The notes under the pieces are model-generated. The model did not search any database. It saw only the letters and a list, made by a program, of their open reading frames with translations, and had not been told where the DNA came from. 15,202 nt of DNA. Source: Pseudomonadota bacterium (GTDB lineage: Bacteria; Myxococcota_A; Polyangia; Polyangiales; Polyangiaceae). Both the position numbers and the translations under genes were made by a program. Within the stretch, counting starts at the first letter, position 1; every line of letters starts with the position of its first letter. Shown one piece after another: positions 6,817 to 13,708 of this stretch. The DNA lies in NCBI GenBank assembly GCA_023423895.1, contig JAFAER010000251.1:1-15202 (forward strand), given 5' to 3'.

Positions 6817-8135
6817 GAGCCAAGTTTCTCGTTGCTTGTGCATCTGTCGCGCTCGGCGCGGGGATCGCGTGCGCGTCCGCGGAGGCGGAGGAGGTCGCGG
6901 CGCCGGACACGGAGCTTGTCCCGATCGTCGCGGACGCCGCGCTCGATTCGGCCGTCGATGACGCTACCGTGATCGATCCGCCTGCCCCGTCGACCTGCAG
7001 CGCCGCCGGGTGGTGCCTCACGACGCTGCCGGATGCCGATCTCGTCCTCATCGATATCTGGCCGCTGCAGGGACGCGCGTTCGCGGTCGCAGTAAGCCCG
7101 TCGATCGGCGCGAAGGTGCTGGAGTGGATCGAGGCCGATCAACGATGGACTTACATCGACGACAACACCCAGAATGAAAACGGGTTCGGTCGCTACGTCG
7201 GTCGGATATGGGCGCCGAGCGAGGACGAGGTCTACTACACGGTAGAGCCCGGATACGTCTATCGTGGCAAGCGCGGCGCCACTTGGACGTGGGAACGAGA
7301 GCTCCTCGTGCCGGCGTCGGTCCGAGCAGCTGGCCGTGACACGTCGGCCCCAGTCTCACTCTTGCTCTCGCCCACGACAGCCACGCTCGGTGTCTGGGGA
7401 ACGTCGGCTGACGACGTCTACGCGTGGCGCGCCGACACGATCTACCATCGCAAGAGCGTCGACGGCGGCGCAGCCGAGTGGGTTGAAGACTACGTAGGAC
7501 CTGCGCTTCCAGACCGTATGGTGATCCTCGCCGCTGGCGGGACCGACAAGGACGACGTGTGGTTCAGCGGAGGGAGCGGAGGCACAAATAGCACCACCGA
7601 CACATGCCCGATGCTGATGCGAAAGAGCCCCGAGGGGTATCGCACGGTCGTTGCCGGCACATACACACGCTCCGGCCTGAGTTATTCGTGCCCCCCTCGT
7701 CCAAGCACTGTTGGATTGACCGGCCCCGGGGCAACCTCGAGCACCCACCGAGGTGACACTGGCGCGATGACGGACGTCTTCGTCCGAAGTGACGGCGAAG
7801 TCGCCGCCCTTCGCTTCGTGTCGACGCTGACGCGACTCATTCCCGAAGATGGCGGATACAGGACCACGTCGGAGAAGCTCTTCTCTCCCGGGTATACCTT
7901 GAACACAGGAATCGTCTTCTCATCCCTCTGGGTCAACGGAGAAGACGCGTGGCTCTCGGGGCCTGGGTTCGTGCTGCAGGGGCCGGTCAGCGGTGACGCC
8001 GGCGCGTTCGGCGTTTCCACCTTGGCGCTGACGGGGGCGCCGGTCAACGAGGGTCTCCACCGGATTCGTGGAACAGACGCCTCCAACATCTGGGCAATCG
8101 GAGATCGCTATGCGTATCACAAGACGGCTCCGTGA
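6813..8135 (+). CDS. Beta-propeller lipoprotein B
   Basis: The 440-residue product begins at an ATG overlapping the upstream stop (ATGA), with GGAGG six bases before it. An open frame continues further upstream inside the preceding gene, but the signal peptide supports this start. The signal ends GAGIAC with Cys20, a weak lipobox (Gly at -3), so lipidation is likely but not certain. After an acidic linker, propeller-like motifs recur: VWGTSADDVYAWRADTIYH, GTDKDDVWFSGGS and, at the C-terminus, IRGTDASNIWAIGDRYAYH. The spacing is less regular than in the preceding gene and the middle contains long insertions. It is probably a paralogue of propeller protein A in an exported, binding-type role. 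No enzyme motif is seen. Confidence 0.86.
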   Translation: MRAKFLVACASVALGAGIACASAEAEEVAAPDTELVPIVADAALDSAVDDATVIDPPAPSTCSAAGWCLTTLPDADLVLIDIWPLQGRAFAVAVSPSIGAKVLEWIEADQRWTYIDDNTQNENGFGRYVGRIWAPSEDEVYYTVEPGYVYRGKRGATWTWERELLVPASVRAAGRDTSAPVSLLLSPTTATLGVWGTSADDVYAWRADTIYHRKSVDGGAAEWVEDYVGPALPDRMVILAAGGTDKDDVWFSGGSGGTNSTTDTCPMLMRKSPEGYRTVVAGTYTRSGLSYSCPPRPSTVGLTGPGATSSTHRGDTGAMTDVFVRSDGEVAALRFVSTLTRLIPEDGGYRTTSEKLFSPGYTLNTGIVFSSLWVNGEDAWLSGPGFVLQGPVSGDAGAFGVSTLALTGAPVNEGLHRIRGTDASNIWAIGDRYAYHKTAP

Positions 8136-9459
8136 TATGGACTTCGCAAAATTGCTCATCGTGGCCCTTCCTGCGTCGCTTGCCGTCGCGGTGGGCTGCT
8201 CCGGCTCCGAGGATGAGCGCCCGGTCACGCCTCTTCCGGATGCCGCGGATGCTTCGACCGATGCCACGCCGAGCGACGACGACGACGCGGGCGGCTCACC
8301 GCCCGCGCGCGACGCCGGCTTCGTGGACGTCGCCCCGCTGCCAGTTGAGTGTTCGTCGCCGCCATGCGCGACCGCGCTCGTGACGACGTTCCCTGGGCTA
8401 GCCCTCGATGTTGGCCAAGGCTTCTGCGCGTTGCTCTCCGATCGCACGGTGGCTTGCTGGGGCGGGAACGGGTCAGGGCAGCTCGGGCGAGGAGAAGCTG
8501 AGGGGACCATCTCCGCGAGCGAAATGCCCGCACGCGTTACCGGGCTCGAACGCGCTGTCTCTCTCTCTCATACGTGCGCGCTCGATGAGGACGGGGCGAC
8601 GTGGTGCTGGGGAACCGGTCCGTTCCTTCAGGACCCGCTGTACTGGCGGGTGACAACCGAGCGAACTCCGGTGAGACTTTCGCTCCCTCCCGCGACCCAA
8701 CTCGGGGTTTCGAAGCAGAACGGGTGCATCGTCGCCACGGATGGGCGTGTGCTGTGCTGGGGTCGGGCCGGAACCGGACAGGTCGGGCCAGGGTCGATCG
8801 AGCAACGTGGGGCGACCGAGATCGAGCTCCCACCCGGACCGCCGATCCGTCGCCTCGTGCTCGGGGACGCGACGTTCTTCGTTCGTGAAAATGGCGAGGT
8901 TCTGTCTGTCGGCGCATCCAATTTGATTGGACGTCTGACCTCGATCTATCCCGACCCTTACCCGGCACCGCTACCGATTGATGGAGTTGTAGCGCTGGAT
9001 GTCGCGACCTCGAACGCATGCGCAGCTGCGCGCGGGATCGGGTACTGCTGGGGGAGCAAGCTCCCCAACTCGCTCGATGAATTCAGTCGCGCATACCCGC
9101 GCGGGCTCGTGATCCCTGAACCGGTCGTCGATGTAGCGACCACTCCCAGCGTCTCTACCGTCGGGCAGCTGACCGCCCCTTATCGTTGGTGCGCCGTCGC
9201 CGCGTCGGGGACTGTCTACTGCTGGGGATTCAATCACAACGGTCAAGCCGGCAATGGTGAGAAGGAGTACGTCTACGACGCGATCCCCGTCGCGGGGCTG
9301 CCCGCCCCCGCAGTGTCCGTCAAAGTAACACCCAGCACGTCGTGCGCGCTCCTCACCACTGGCAAGATCTATTGCTGGGGCGGCAACTACGACGGTCAGC
9401 TTGGTAACGGAAAAACCCGAGGTCTGGCCATGGTTCCGGAGGAAGTCATCCTTCCATGA
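8110..9459 (+). CDS. RCC1-type beta-propeller lipoprotein
   Basis: I place the start at ATG 8110 because GGAG lies six bases upstream; ATG 8137 is an alternative without a ribosome site. The gene overlaps the previous one by 26 bp. The 449-residue product has a signal peptide ending AVGC (Cys30), an Asp/Ala/Ser-rich linker, then seven repeats about 50 residues apart, matching the seven-bladed RCC1 fold. Six blades carry C-x(8-9)-C-W-G (Cys pairs 106/116, 156/166, 206/216, 304/313, 361/371, 412/422), often followed by G-x-N-x-x-G-Q-L-G. Blade 4 (about 256-268) has Phe and Ser in place of both cysteines. Eukaryotic RCC1 is a nucleotide-exchange factor, but exported bacterial relatives are thought to be binding proteins, and that is my inference here. 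Confidence 0.9.
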   Translation: MRITRRLRDMDFAKLLIVALPASLAVAVGCSGSEDERPVTPLPDAADASTDATPSDDDDAGGSPPARDAGFVDVAPLPVECSSPPCATALVTTFPGLALDVGQGFCALLSDRTVACWGGNGSGQLGRGEAEGTISASEMPARVTGLERAVSLSHTCALDEDGATWCWGTGPFLQDPLYWRVTTERTPVRLSLPPATQLGVSKQNGCIVATDGRVLCWGRAGTGQVGPGSIEQRGATEIELPPGPPIRRLVLGDATFFVRENGEVLSVGASNLIGRLTSIYPDPYPAPLPIDGVVALDVATSNACAAARGIGYCWGSKLPNSLDEFSRAYPRGLVIPEPVVDVATTPSVSTVGQLTAPYRWCAVAASGTVYCWGFNHNGQAGNGEKEYVYDAIPVAGLPAPAVSVKVTPSTSCALLTTGKIYCWGGNYDGQLGNGKTRGLAMVPEEVILP

Positions 9460-11258
9460 AAAAGAGTCATCGTTCACGCGTCTTCGGTGCTGCGGCGCTC
9501 GCCAGCGTTGGCGTCGCGATGTCATTGCTCGGAAGCGCGTGCAAGAGTGAGCGCACGGTGTCTGGCGCCTCCGGGGGGACGTTCGTCGACGAACCAACCC
9601 TCGACGCCGGCGCGTGTCCGCTCCAGTGCTCGATCGACGGTCGGTCCGTCGTTCGCTCGTGCGATGGCGAGGTCATCGAGACGTGCGCCGTCGACCGCGC
9701 GTGCGGCGCCGCTGCGTGCCAGGATCCCTGCGCGGCGGCGGCCGCCGACCGGAGCTCGAACGGCTGCGAGTTCCTCTTCCAGATTCCGCGCTACGACGCG
9801 AGACTCGTCGATCAGTCTTGTCTTGCGACGTTCGTCGTCAATACGTCGCTTCAGCCGGTCGACCTCAAGCTTGCGCACGAAGGACAAGAACTTGACCTGT
9901 CGCGCGCGACCTATCGCACCACCCCTGGTGACGAAAAGCTCATTCCTCATACCGGACCGATCGCGCCAGGCGAGAGCGTGATCCTGTTCGTCTCCGACCG
10001 CCATCCGGACGACGCGCCGCCCCCGACGGCCGGGGACGCATTGCGCGGACGGCTGGCCTGCCCGCAGGGCGTCGTCCCCGCACTCCAAACGGAGATCCAG
10101 GCAGGAACGCTCGTCGGATCGGCGATGCATCTCACGACGAACGTGCCCGTCGGGCTCACGATGATGTACCCGTTTGGCGGCGCGAAGAGCTACCTGCCGT
10201 CCGCGACGCTGTTGCTCCCTGTCTCGACATGGGCAACGCAAAGCATGATTGTCCCCTCGTGGGAGCCCAATGGCAAATCCCTCGGGATGCAGATCTACGC
10301 ATCGGAGGACGAGACTGAAGTCACGATCCTTCCGACCGCGGACACCATGGATGGGTTCGTGATGGGCCTTCGCAAGAACAGGCCCTCGACCTACCATCTG
10401 AACAAGGGACAGCTTCTTCAGCTCACGCACGCTGTGGAGCTCACCGGGAGCATCGTCGAGTCGACGAAGCCCATCTCGACGTTCGTAGGGCACGTCTGTG
10501 CGGAAATCCCACTAGGCCTCGGGCCCTGCGATACGCTCAATCAGCAGATCCCGTCGCTCGAGCAGTGGGGTTCGGAGTACGTGGGCGTCGGATACCGCCC
10601 GCGGCTGGGCAACGAGCACGAGCCGATGGGGTATCGAATCGTCGCCGCGCGAGACGGCACGCAGCTTGACTACGATCCCGACATCCCCGCGGGAGCGCCC
10701 ACTACCCTGGCGGCCGGAGAAGCGGCGCTCTTCACCCGCGGGACAGGCGACGCCTTCGTCGTCCGCACGCAGGATGCTGACCACCCGATCTACGTCGCCG
10801 CGTACATGTCGAGCTCGGCTCAAGGCTTCAAGAAGTTGGCGTTCAATAACGCTGGCGACCCCGAGTTCGTCAACGTCGTCCCGAGCGGGCAATACCTCAA
10901 CTCATACAGCTTCTACGCCGATCCGACGTACGGAGACTCGTCGCTCGTCATCGTCCGCGCGAAGACGCGCGGCGAGTTCAAAGACGTCTGGCTCGAGTGC
11001 GCCGGGGGGAACCTCTCGGACTTCCAGCCGATCGGAACGCGCGGCGAGTATGAGTTCACGCGCGTCGATCTCGCCAAGGCCGGCGGTCCGGGGCAGAAGT
11101 TCGGCGACAAGGTCTGCACGAACGGACTTCAGCGCCTGAAGAGCGACGGCCCGTTCACGGCGACGGTGTGGGGTTGGGACTTCTGCGCGAGCTACGCCGC
11201 TCCGGGTGGGATGGCGCTCCGGAAGCTCGTGCACACCCCCCTCGACCCGATTCGTTGA
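9456..11258 (+). CDS. IgGFc-binding-domain lipoprotein
   Basis: The 600-residue product starts at an ATG overlapping the RCC1 gene stop (ATGA); GGAGGA lies about 12 bases upstream. The signal ends LGSAC with Cys29. Residues about 54-104 form a cysteine-rich module (CPLQC, SCDGEVIETC, RACGAAACQDPC). The remainder, about 105-600, resembles the IgGFc-binding N-terminal domain. The clearest part is KPISTFVGHVCAEIP near 338, then GPCDTLNQQIPSLEQWGSEY to 375, the family's typical GH-x-C...CD-x-L...Q-x-P...WG pattern. In animals this domain occurs in FCGBP-type mucus proteins; in bacteria its ligand is generally unknown. It is the last gene of the cluster and is followed by a hairpin. A surface binding or adhesion role is inferred. 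Confidence 0.88.
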   Translation: MKKSHRSRVFGAAALASVGVAMSLLGSACKSERTVSGASGGTFVDEPTLDAGACPLQCSIDGRSVVRSCDGEVIETCAVDRACGAAACQDPCAAAAADRSSNGCEFLFQIPRYDARLVDQSCLATFVVNTSLQPVDLKLAHEGQELDLSRATYRTTPGDEKLIPHTGPIAPGESVILFVSDRHPDDAPPPTAGDALRGRLACPQGVVPALQTEIQAGTLVGSAMHLTTNVPVGLTMMYPFGGAKSYLPSATLLLPVSTWATQSMIVPSWEPNGKSLGMQIYASEDETEVTILPTADTMDGFVMGLRKNRPSTYHLNKGQLLQLTHAVELTGSIVESTKPISTFVGHVCAEIPLGLGPCDTLNQQIPSLEQWGSEYVGVGYRPRLGNEHEPMGYRIVAARDGTQLDYDPDIPAGAPTTLAAGEAALFTRGTGDAFVVRTQDADHPIYVAAYMSSSAQGFKKLAFNNAGDPEFVNVVPSGQYLNSYSFYADPTYGDSSLVIVRAKTRGEFKDVWLECAGGNLSDFQPIGTRGEYEFTRVDLAKAGGPGQKFGDKVCTNGLQRLKSDGPFTATVWGWDFCASYAAPGGMALRKLVHTPLDPIR

Positions 11259-11290
11259 GGGGCGCGCACCTCGCGCGCACGCGGCCTCAA
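11255..11290 (+). terminator. Nested hairpin after the lipoprotein cluster
   Basis: TTGAGG at 11255-11260, which contains the stop codon, pairs with CCTCAA at 11285-11290. Inside, GCGCGC at 11262-11267 pairs with GCGCGC at 11273-11278. The nested structure is GC-rich and placed right at the end of the cluster, but no T-run follows. It could be an intrinsic terminator of the high-GC kind or an RNA-stabilising stem. Confidence 0.4.
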
Positions 11291-11322
11291 TCCCCATCTC
11301 GAGCGAGCACGCCGACTTGGCC

Positions 11323-11337
11323 CGTCGAGCATCGACG
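11323..11337. promoter_or_regulatory. Inverted repeat CGTCGA-GCA-TCGACG upstream of a lipoprotein gene
   Basis: A perfect 6-bp inverted repeat with a 3-base loop lies about 60 bp before the next start codon, where a promoter or operator would be expected. It may bind a dimeric regulator or form a small hairpin. Six-base palindromes of this composition also occur by chance in GC-rich DNA. Confidence 0.25.
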
Positions 11338-11398
11338 TGGTTTGGGCCGACTGACTTAACTGCAACGAAGACCGCAAAGGCGGCAGGAGTCGACGAAT

Positions 11399-12181
11399 AT
11401 GATGAATAAACTATTCGCTCTTGCGAGCGTATCGGCCCTGGCGGGCCTCGTGTCCGCTGTCGGCGTGACTGGCTGCTCGGAGACCACGGTTGCGAGCAGC
11501 CCGACGGACGCCGGCGCCAACACCGACGTGAAGGACGCCGGTTCGCAGCCGGATCCCGAGGATGACGACGTGATCGAGAGCTGCGTCAGTACGGAGTCCG
11601 TGGACGCGACGCAGTTCCCGTACAAAGAGGCGATCAACGCGCCGGGCGCCTGCACGAGCGACGAGGCCGCGAAGATTTCGGCGTTCTTCAAGGCCGATCC
11701 GTCCGGGAATGTCCTGGTCAGCGATTGGTCGAACGAAGTAAGCGAGACGTGCGCGGCCTGCGTCTTCAGTGCGGAGGACGCGGAGAAGTGGGGGCCGATC
11801 CTCGTCAAGGACGACCGGATCGCGAACGTCAACCAGGGCGGCTGCATCGAGCTTTTGAGCGGGAAGCCGGCGTGCGGCGAGGCATATCAGCAGGTTTCGA
11901 GTTGCGTCGTCGTGGCTTGCCTCCCGCCAGCGCTGGGCGGCACCGGCACCTGTCAGACGCAGGAGGAGTTGGACGACTGCGTCAGGGACACCCACGCGAT
12001 CGTCACGGGCCCGTGCAAGGAGGCCTACGACAAGATGGACCAGGAGTGCGGGTCAAAGCTGGGCGAGTGGCAGAGCTCGTGCAAAGGCTCCAACTACTAC
12101 ACCTTCGAGGGTCCCATTAAGGTCCAGTGCATCATCGGCGGCACCGGCACGAAGGCTGACGCCGGCGACGGCGGGAACTGA
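11399..12181 (+). CDS. Cysteine-rich lipoprotein, unknown family
   Basis: The 260-residue product starts at the first of two adjacent ATGs, with AGGAG nine bases upstream. The signal peptide ends in a textbook lipobox, VTGC (Cys26), followed by an Asp/Ala-rich linker (about 27-58). The mature domain, about 60-245, contains 14 cysteines, including ETCAACVF (118/121), QQVSSCVVVACLP (169/174) and ELDDCVRDTH (194); the even number would allow seven disulfides. The C-terminus returns to a disordered Asp/Gly stretch. I recognise the style as typical of myxobacterial exported proteins but not the family. A 140-bp gap with hairpins separates it from the upstream cluster, so it probably has its own promoter. 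An envelope location is well supported; the function is unknown. Confidence 0.87.
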   Translation: MMNKLFALASVSALAGLVSAVGVTGCSETTVASSPTDAGANTDVKDAGSQPDPEDDDVIESCVSTESVDATQFPYKEAINAPGACTSDEAAKISAFFKADPSGNVLVSDWSNEVSETCAACVFSAEDAEKWGPILVKDDRIANVNQGGCIELLSGKPACGEAYQQVSSCVVVACLPPALGGTGTCQTQEELDDCVRDTHAIVTGPCKEAYDKMDQECGSKLGEWQSSCKGSNYYTFEGPIKVQCIIGGTGTKADAGDGGN

Positions 12182-12581
12182 TCCCCGGATCGAGATGACC
12201 GCTGCTTCGGGTTCGTCGCTCGAAGGGAAGCGAGAGTACCCACTGACGTACAGGCACGGCGGGCAGAACGCGATCGACCAGGTGCGCGGCGGTGTTGGCC
12301 ATGCGCCGCCCTGCGCAGCTCGGGCAGAGGCCGCGGAGCTTACAGGAGAAGGCGACGAGAAGATCGTGACCGCACGAATCGCAGTGCGCGCGCACGAAGC
12401 CGTGAGCGAAGACACCGCAGCGGAGATAGTCGCGAAACTCGGCTTCAACGTAGCGCGGGAGCGGTGCGCCGTAGCTCTCGCGCGCATGGGAGAGGAACGT
12501 CTCGAGGTGCTCGCGCACGAGCGAGTAGAGGACCGTCTCCGTCGGGCGGTGCGGTCGATACGCGGGCGCGAGTGCGGACAC
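12132..12581 (-). pseudogene. Truncated IS91-family transposase, zinc-binding N-terminal part
   Basis: The minus-strand frame from GTG 12581 reads SALAPAYRPHRPTETVLYSL, then FLSHARESYGAPLPRYVEAE, HCDSCGHDLLVAFSCK, GLCPSCAGRRMANTAAHLVD and RQWVLSLPFE. This is the N-terminal zinc-binding domain of IS91-type transposases, with cysteines 67, 70, 80, 86 and 89. IS91 elements move by a rolling-circle, HUH-type mechanism, but the catalytic HUH and Tyr region is absent. Recognisable sequence stops at about 12219, and the frame then runs through unrelated codons into the antisense of the lipoprotein gene's 3' end. In-frame codons upstream of the GTG (ALPAHGVSALAP) also look related, so the true start is uncertain. 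The gene is dead, and no terminal repeats are recognised. Confidence 0.85.
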
Positions 12582-12589
12582 GCCGTGCG

Positions 12590-12994
12590 CCGGAAGCGCG
12601 TTGCGTGCCCGCCCGGCGACTCAACGTTTTCGACGAGTTGGGCCGTAAGCCACTGGCTTGGGCCAGATCGGGCCAGCCGAGCGGGCCAGCGGCGGGGCCG
12701 ACAGGCTCGGCGGCGCGCTCGATCGGGAGTTTCATCGAGCTCGCGGCAACGCTCACGCCGGCGACCTCGCCCGCGGAGGCGCTCGGGATCATGCTGCGTG
12801 CTCGACGATGTTCGCGTGTACGCGGCGCAGGTCGTCGCCTCCGTTACGCGCAAGGACCCCTCGACCGAAGCGCTCGCCGAGCCCCTCCTGCGGCCGATCT
12901 CCACCTGGCCGACGAGGCGCGGCGGCGCTGCGAGCCCCGTGGACGGGGCGCCCTCCCCGACCCCGGACGTCGCACCCGCGGAGTCGCCGCCAAG
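12590..12994. other. Decayed region beyond the IS91 remnant
   Basis: No intact gene is visible. On the plus strand two protein-like stretches adjoin in different frames: SFIELAATLTPATSPAEALG with IMLR ends near 12800, and VLDDVRVYAAQVVASVTRKD with PSTEALAEPLLRPIS begins at 12798. Joining them needs one frameshift, so they may be the relic of a single gene, which I do not recognise. Long open frames here also occur on the other strand because of the GC content. Confidence 0.25.
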
Positions 12995-13205
12995 TCCGCG
13001 AAAACGTCGATCGATCCAGCCCGGGGCGCCCCGGCGGTCTGCAAAATGTGAATCGAGCGACGAAAGAGCAACCCGGACGTCTGCAAAAACGAGATCCATC
13101 GACCGAAACGCAGCCCCGCGGTCTGCAAAAGCGAGATCGATCCAGTCTTGTGCAGCCCTGGCGCTGCCGACGGCTGGATCGATTCACCCTGCACGAGCCC
13201 TGACG
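12995..13205. repeat. Tandem array of a 42-bp repeat, five units
   Basis: Units begin at about 12995 (43 bp), 13038, 13080, 13122 and 13164 (the last is degenerate). The shared core is TCTGCAAAANCGAGATCGAT, followed by a more variable CAGCCC-rich half. As 42 is a multiple of 3, all frames stay open and each shows a 14-residue repeat; the plus strand, for example, gives NRATKEQPGRLQKR and DPSTETQPRGLQKR. There are no spacers, so it is not a CRISPR array. It may be a minisatellite, part of a decayed repeat protein or a protein-binding array. Confidence 0.7.
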
Positions 13206-13353
13206 TCGGGGAGATCGCTGCATCGCGGAGTTCGCGAGCGGTTGACGAGCCGACCGCGCGGCTCGTGTACCAACCCTCGTCATCTGGCGCTAACGTGTCG
13301 CCCGCCGACCGCGCATCCGACGCTCATGCGCGAGGGGCTCGGGCGCTTCGGCT

Positions 13354-13587
13354 TCATGCGACGTCATCGAGGTCGGGCAGCGTGCGCTCGTTGATGACGA
13401 CGTTGACGTCGAAGCGGGAGATGGCTCGAACGTGCTCCAGACGATCGAGCAGCTCGGGGAACGAACGCCGGCGGACAGCCTCATAGGTTGCGCCGATCGC
13501 GAACTCGAGTGCCACCTCGGCCGCGGTTCGAATTGGTTGCAAGCGCGTCCACCACTGCAAGGCGGCCCTGCGGGCCGCCTCAGGCAT
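13354..13587 (-). CDS. Possible small protein, unknown
   Basis: From ATG 13587 the frame gives 77 residues with protein-like composition in its C-terminal two thirds: EVALEFAIGATYEAVRRRSF, then PELLDRLEHVRAISRFDVNV and VINERTLPDLDDVA to the stop. I do not recognise the family. The first 20 residues (AALQWWTRLQPIRTAA) are antisense to the tRNA-3'-end-like repeat and its hairpin, so they may not be genuine coding sequence. There is no convincing ribosome site. It may be the tail of a degraded gene rather than a functional ORF. Confidence 0.35.
   Translation of the reverse strand: MPEAARRAALQWWTRLQPIRTAAEVALEFAIGATYEAVRRRSFPELLDRLEHVRAISRFDVNVVINERTLPDLDDVA
13525..13560 (+). repeat. tRNA/tmRNA 3'-end-like element, copy 1
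   Basis: This 36-bp element starts GGTTCGAATT, like a T-loop, and ends in GTCCACCACTGCAA. It aligns without gaps to a second copy 114 bp downstream, with 28 of 36 positions identical by my count, including the last 13. It is directly followed by a perfect hairpin. No tRNA body can be folded upstream of it. Confidence 0.55.
13560..13580 (+). terminator. Perfect hairpin after copy 1
   Basis: AGGCGGCCC, loop TGC, GGGCCGCCT: a 9-bp perfect stem immediately after the tRNA-3'-like element. It has terminator geometry but no T-run follows. Confidence 0.4.
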
Positions 13588-13638
13588 GCGCCGCTCATGG
13601 CTCTCGCTGCACTCCGTCCAGCGAGCTGGACTCCGTGC

Positions 13639-13674
13639 AGTTCGAGTCGATTCCCGGCGCCTCCACCACTGCAA
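13639..13674 (+). repeat. tRNA/tmRNA 3'-end-like element, copy 2
   Basis: This copy is the closer match to a tRNA or tmRNA 3' end: a GTTCGAGTC T-loop-like start, GATTCCCGGCGCCTCCACCA with a terminal CCA at 13666-13668, then CTGCAA. Its antisense translation gives LLQWWRRRES, close to the WWRRRESNPRP peptide seen in spurious ORFs antisense to tRNA ends. The body of a tRNA or tmRNA is not visible upstream. A decayed gene end or an attachment-site-like fragment is possible. Confidence 0.5.
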
Positions 13675-13681
13675 TAAATTC

Positions 13682-13708
13682 GAACCTTCCTCCGCAAGGA
13701 GGAGGTTC
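13682..13708 (+). terminator. GNRA-loop hairpin after copy 2
   Basis: GAACCTTCCTCC, loop GCAA, GGAGGAGGTTC: a stem of about 11 bp with a single bulged base and a GNRA-type tetraloop, eight bases after the second tRNA-3'-like element. No T-run follows on the plus strand. Confidence 0.4.

Noticed and set aside
12995..13205. CRISPR array
   Set aside because: The units are contiguous and degenerate with no unique spacers, and no cas gene is nearby.
12195..13394. Plus-strand 399-codon open frame across the IS91 remnant and the 42-bp repeats
   Set aside because: It is antisense to the clear transposase domain and then runs through repeats open in all frames; no domain or ribosome site supports it.
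13590..13668. Complete tRNA or tmRNA gene
   Set aside because: Only a T-loop/CCA-like end is visible; I could not fold an acceptor partner, D-arm or anticodon arm upstream.
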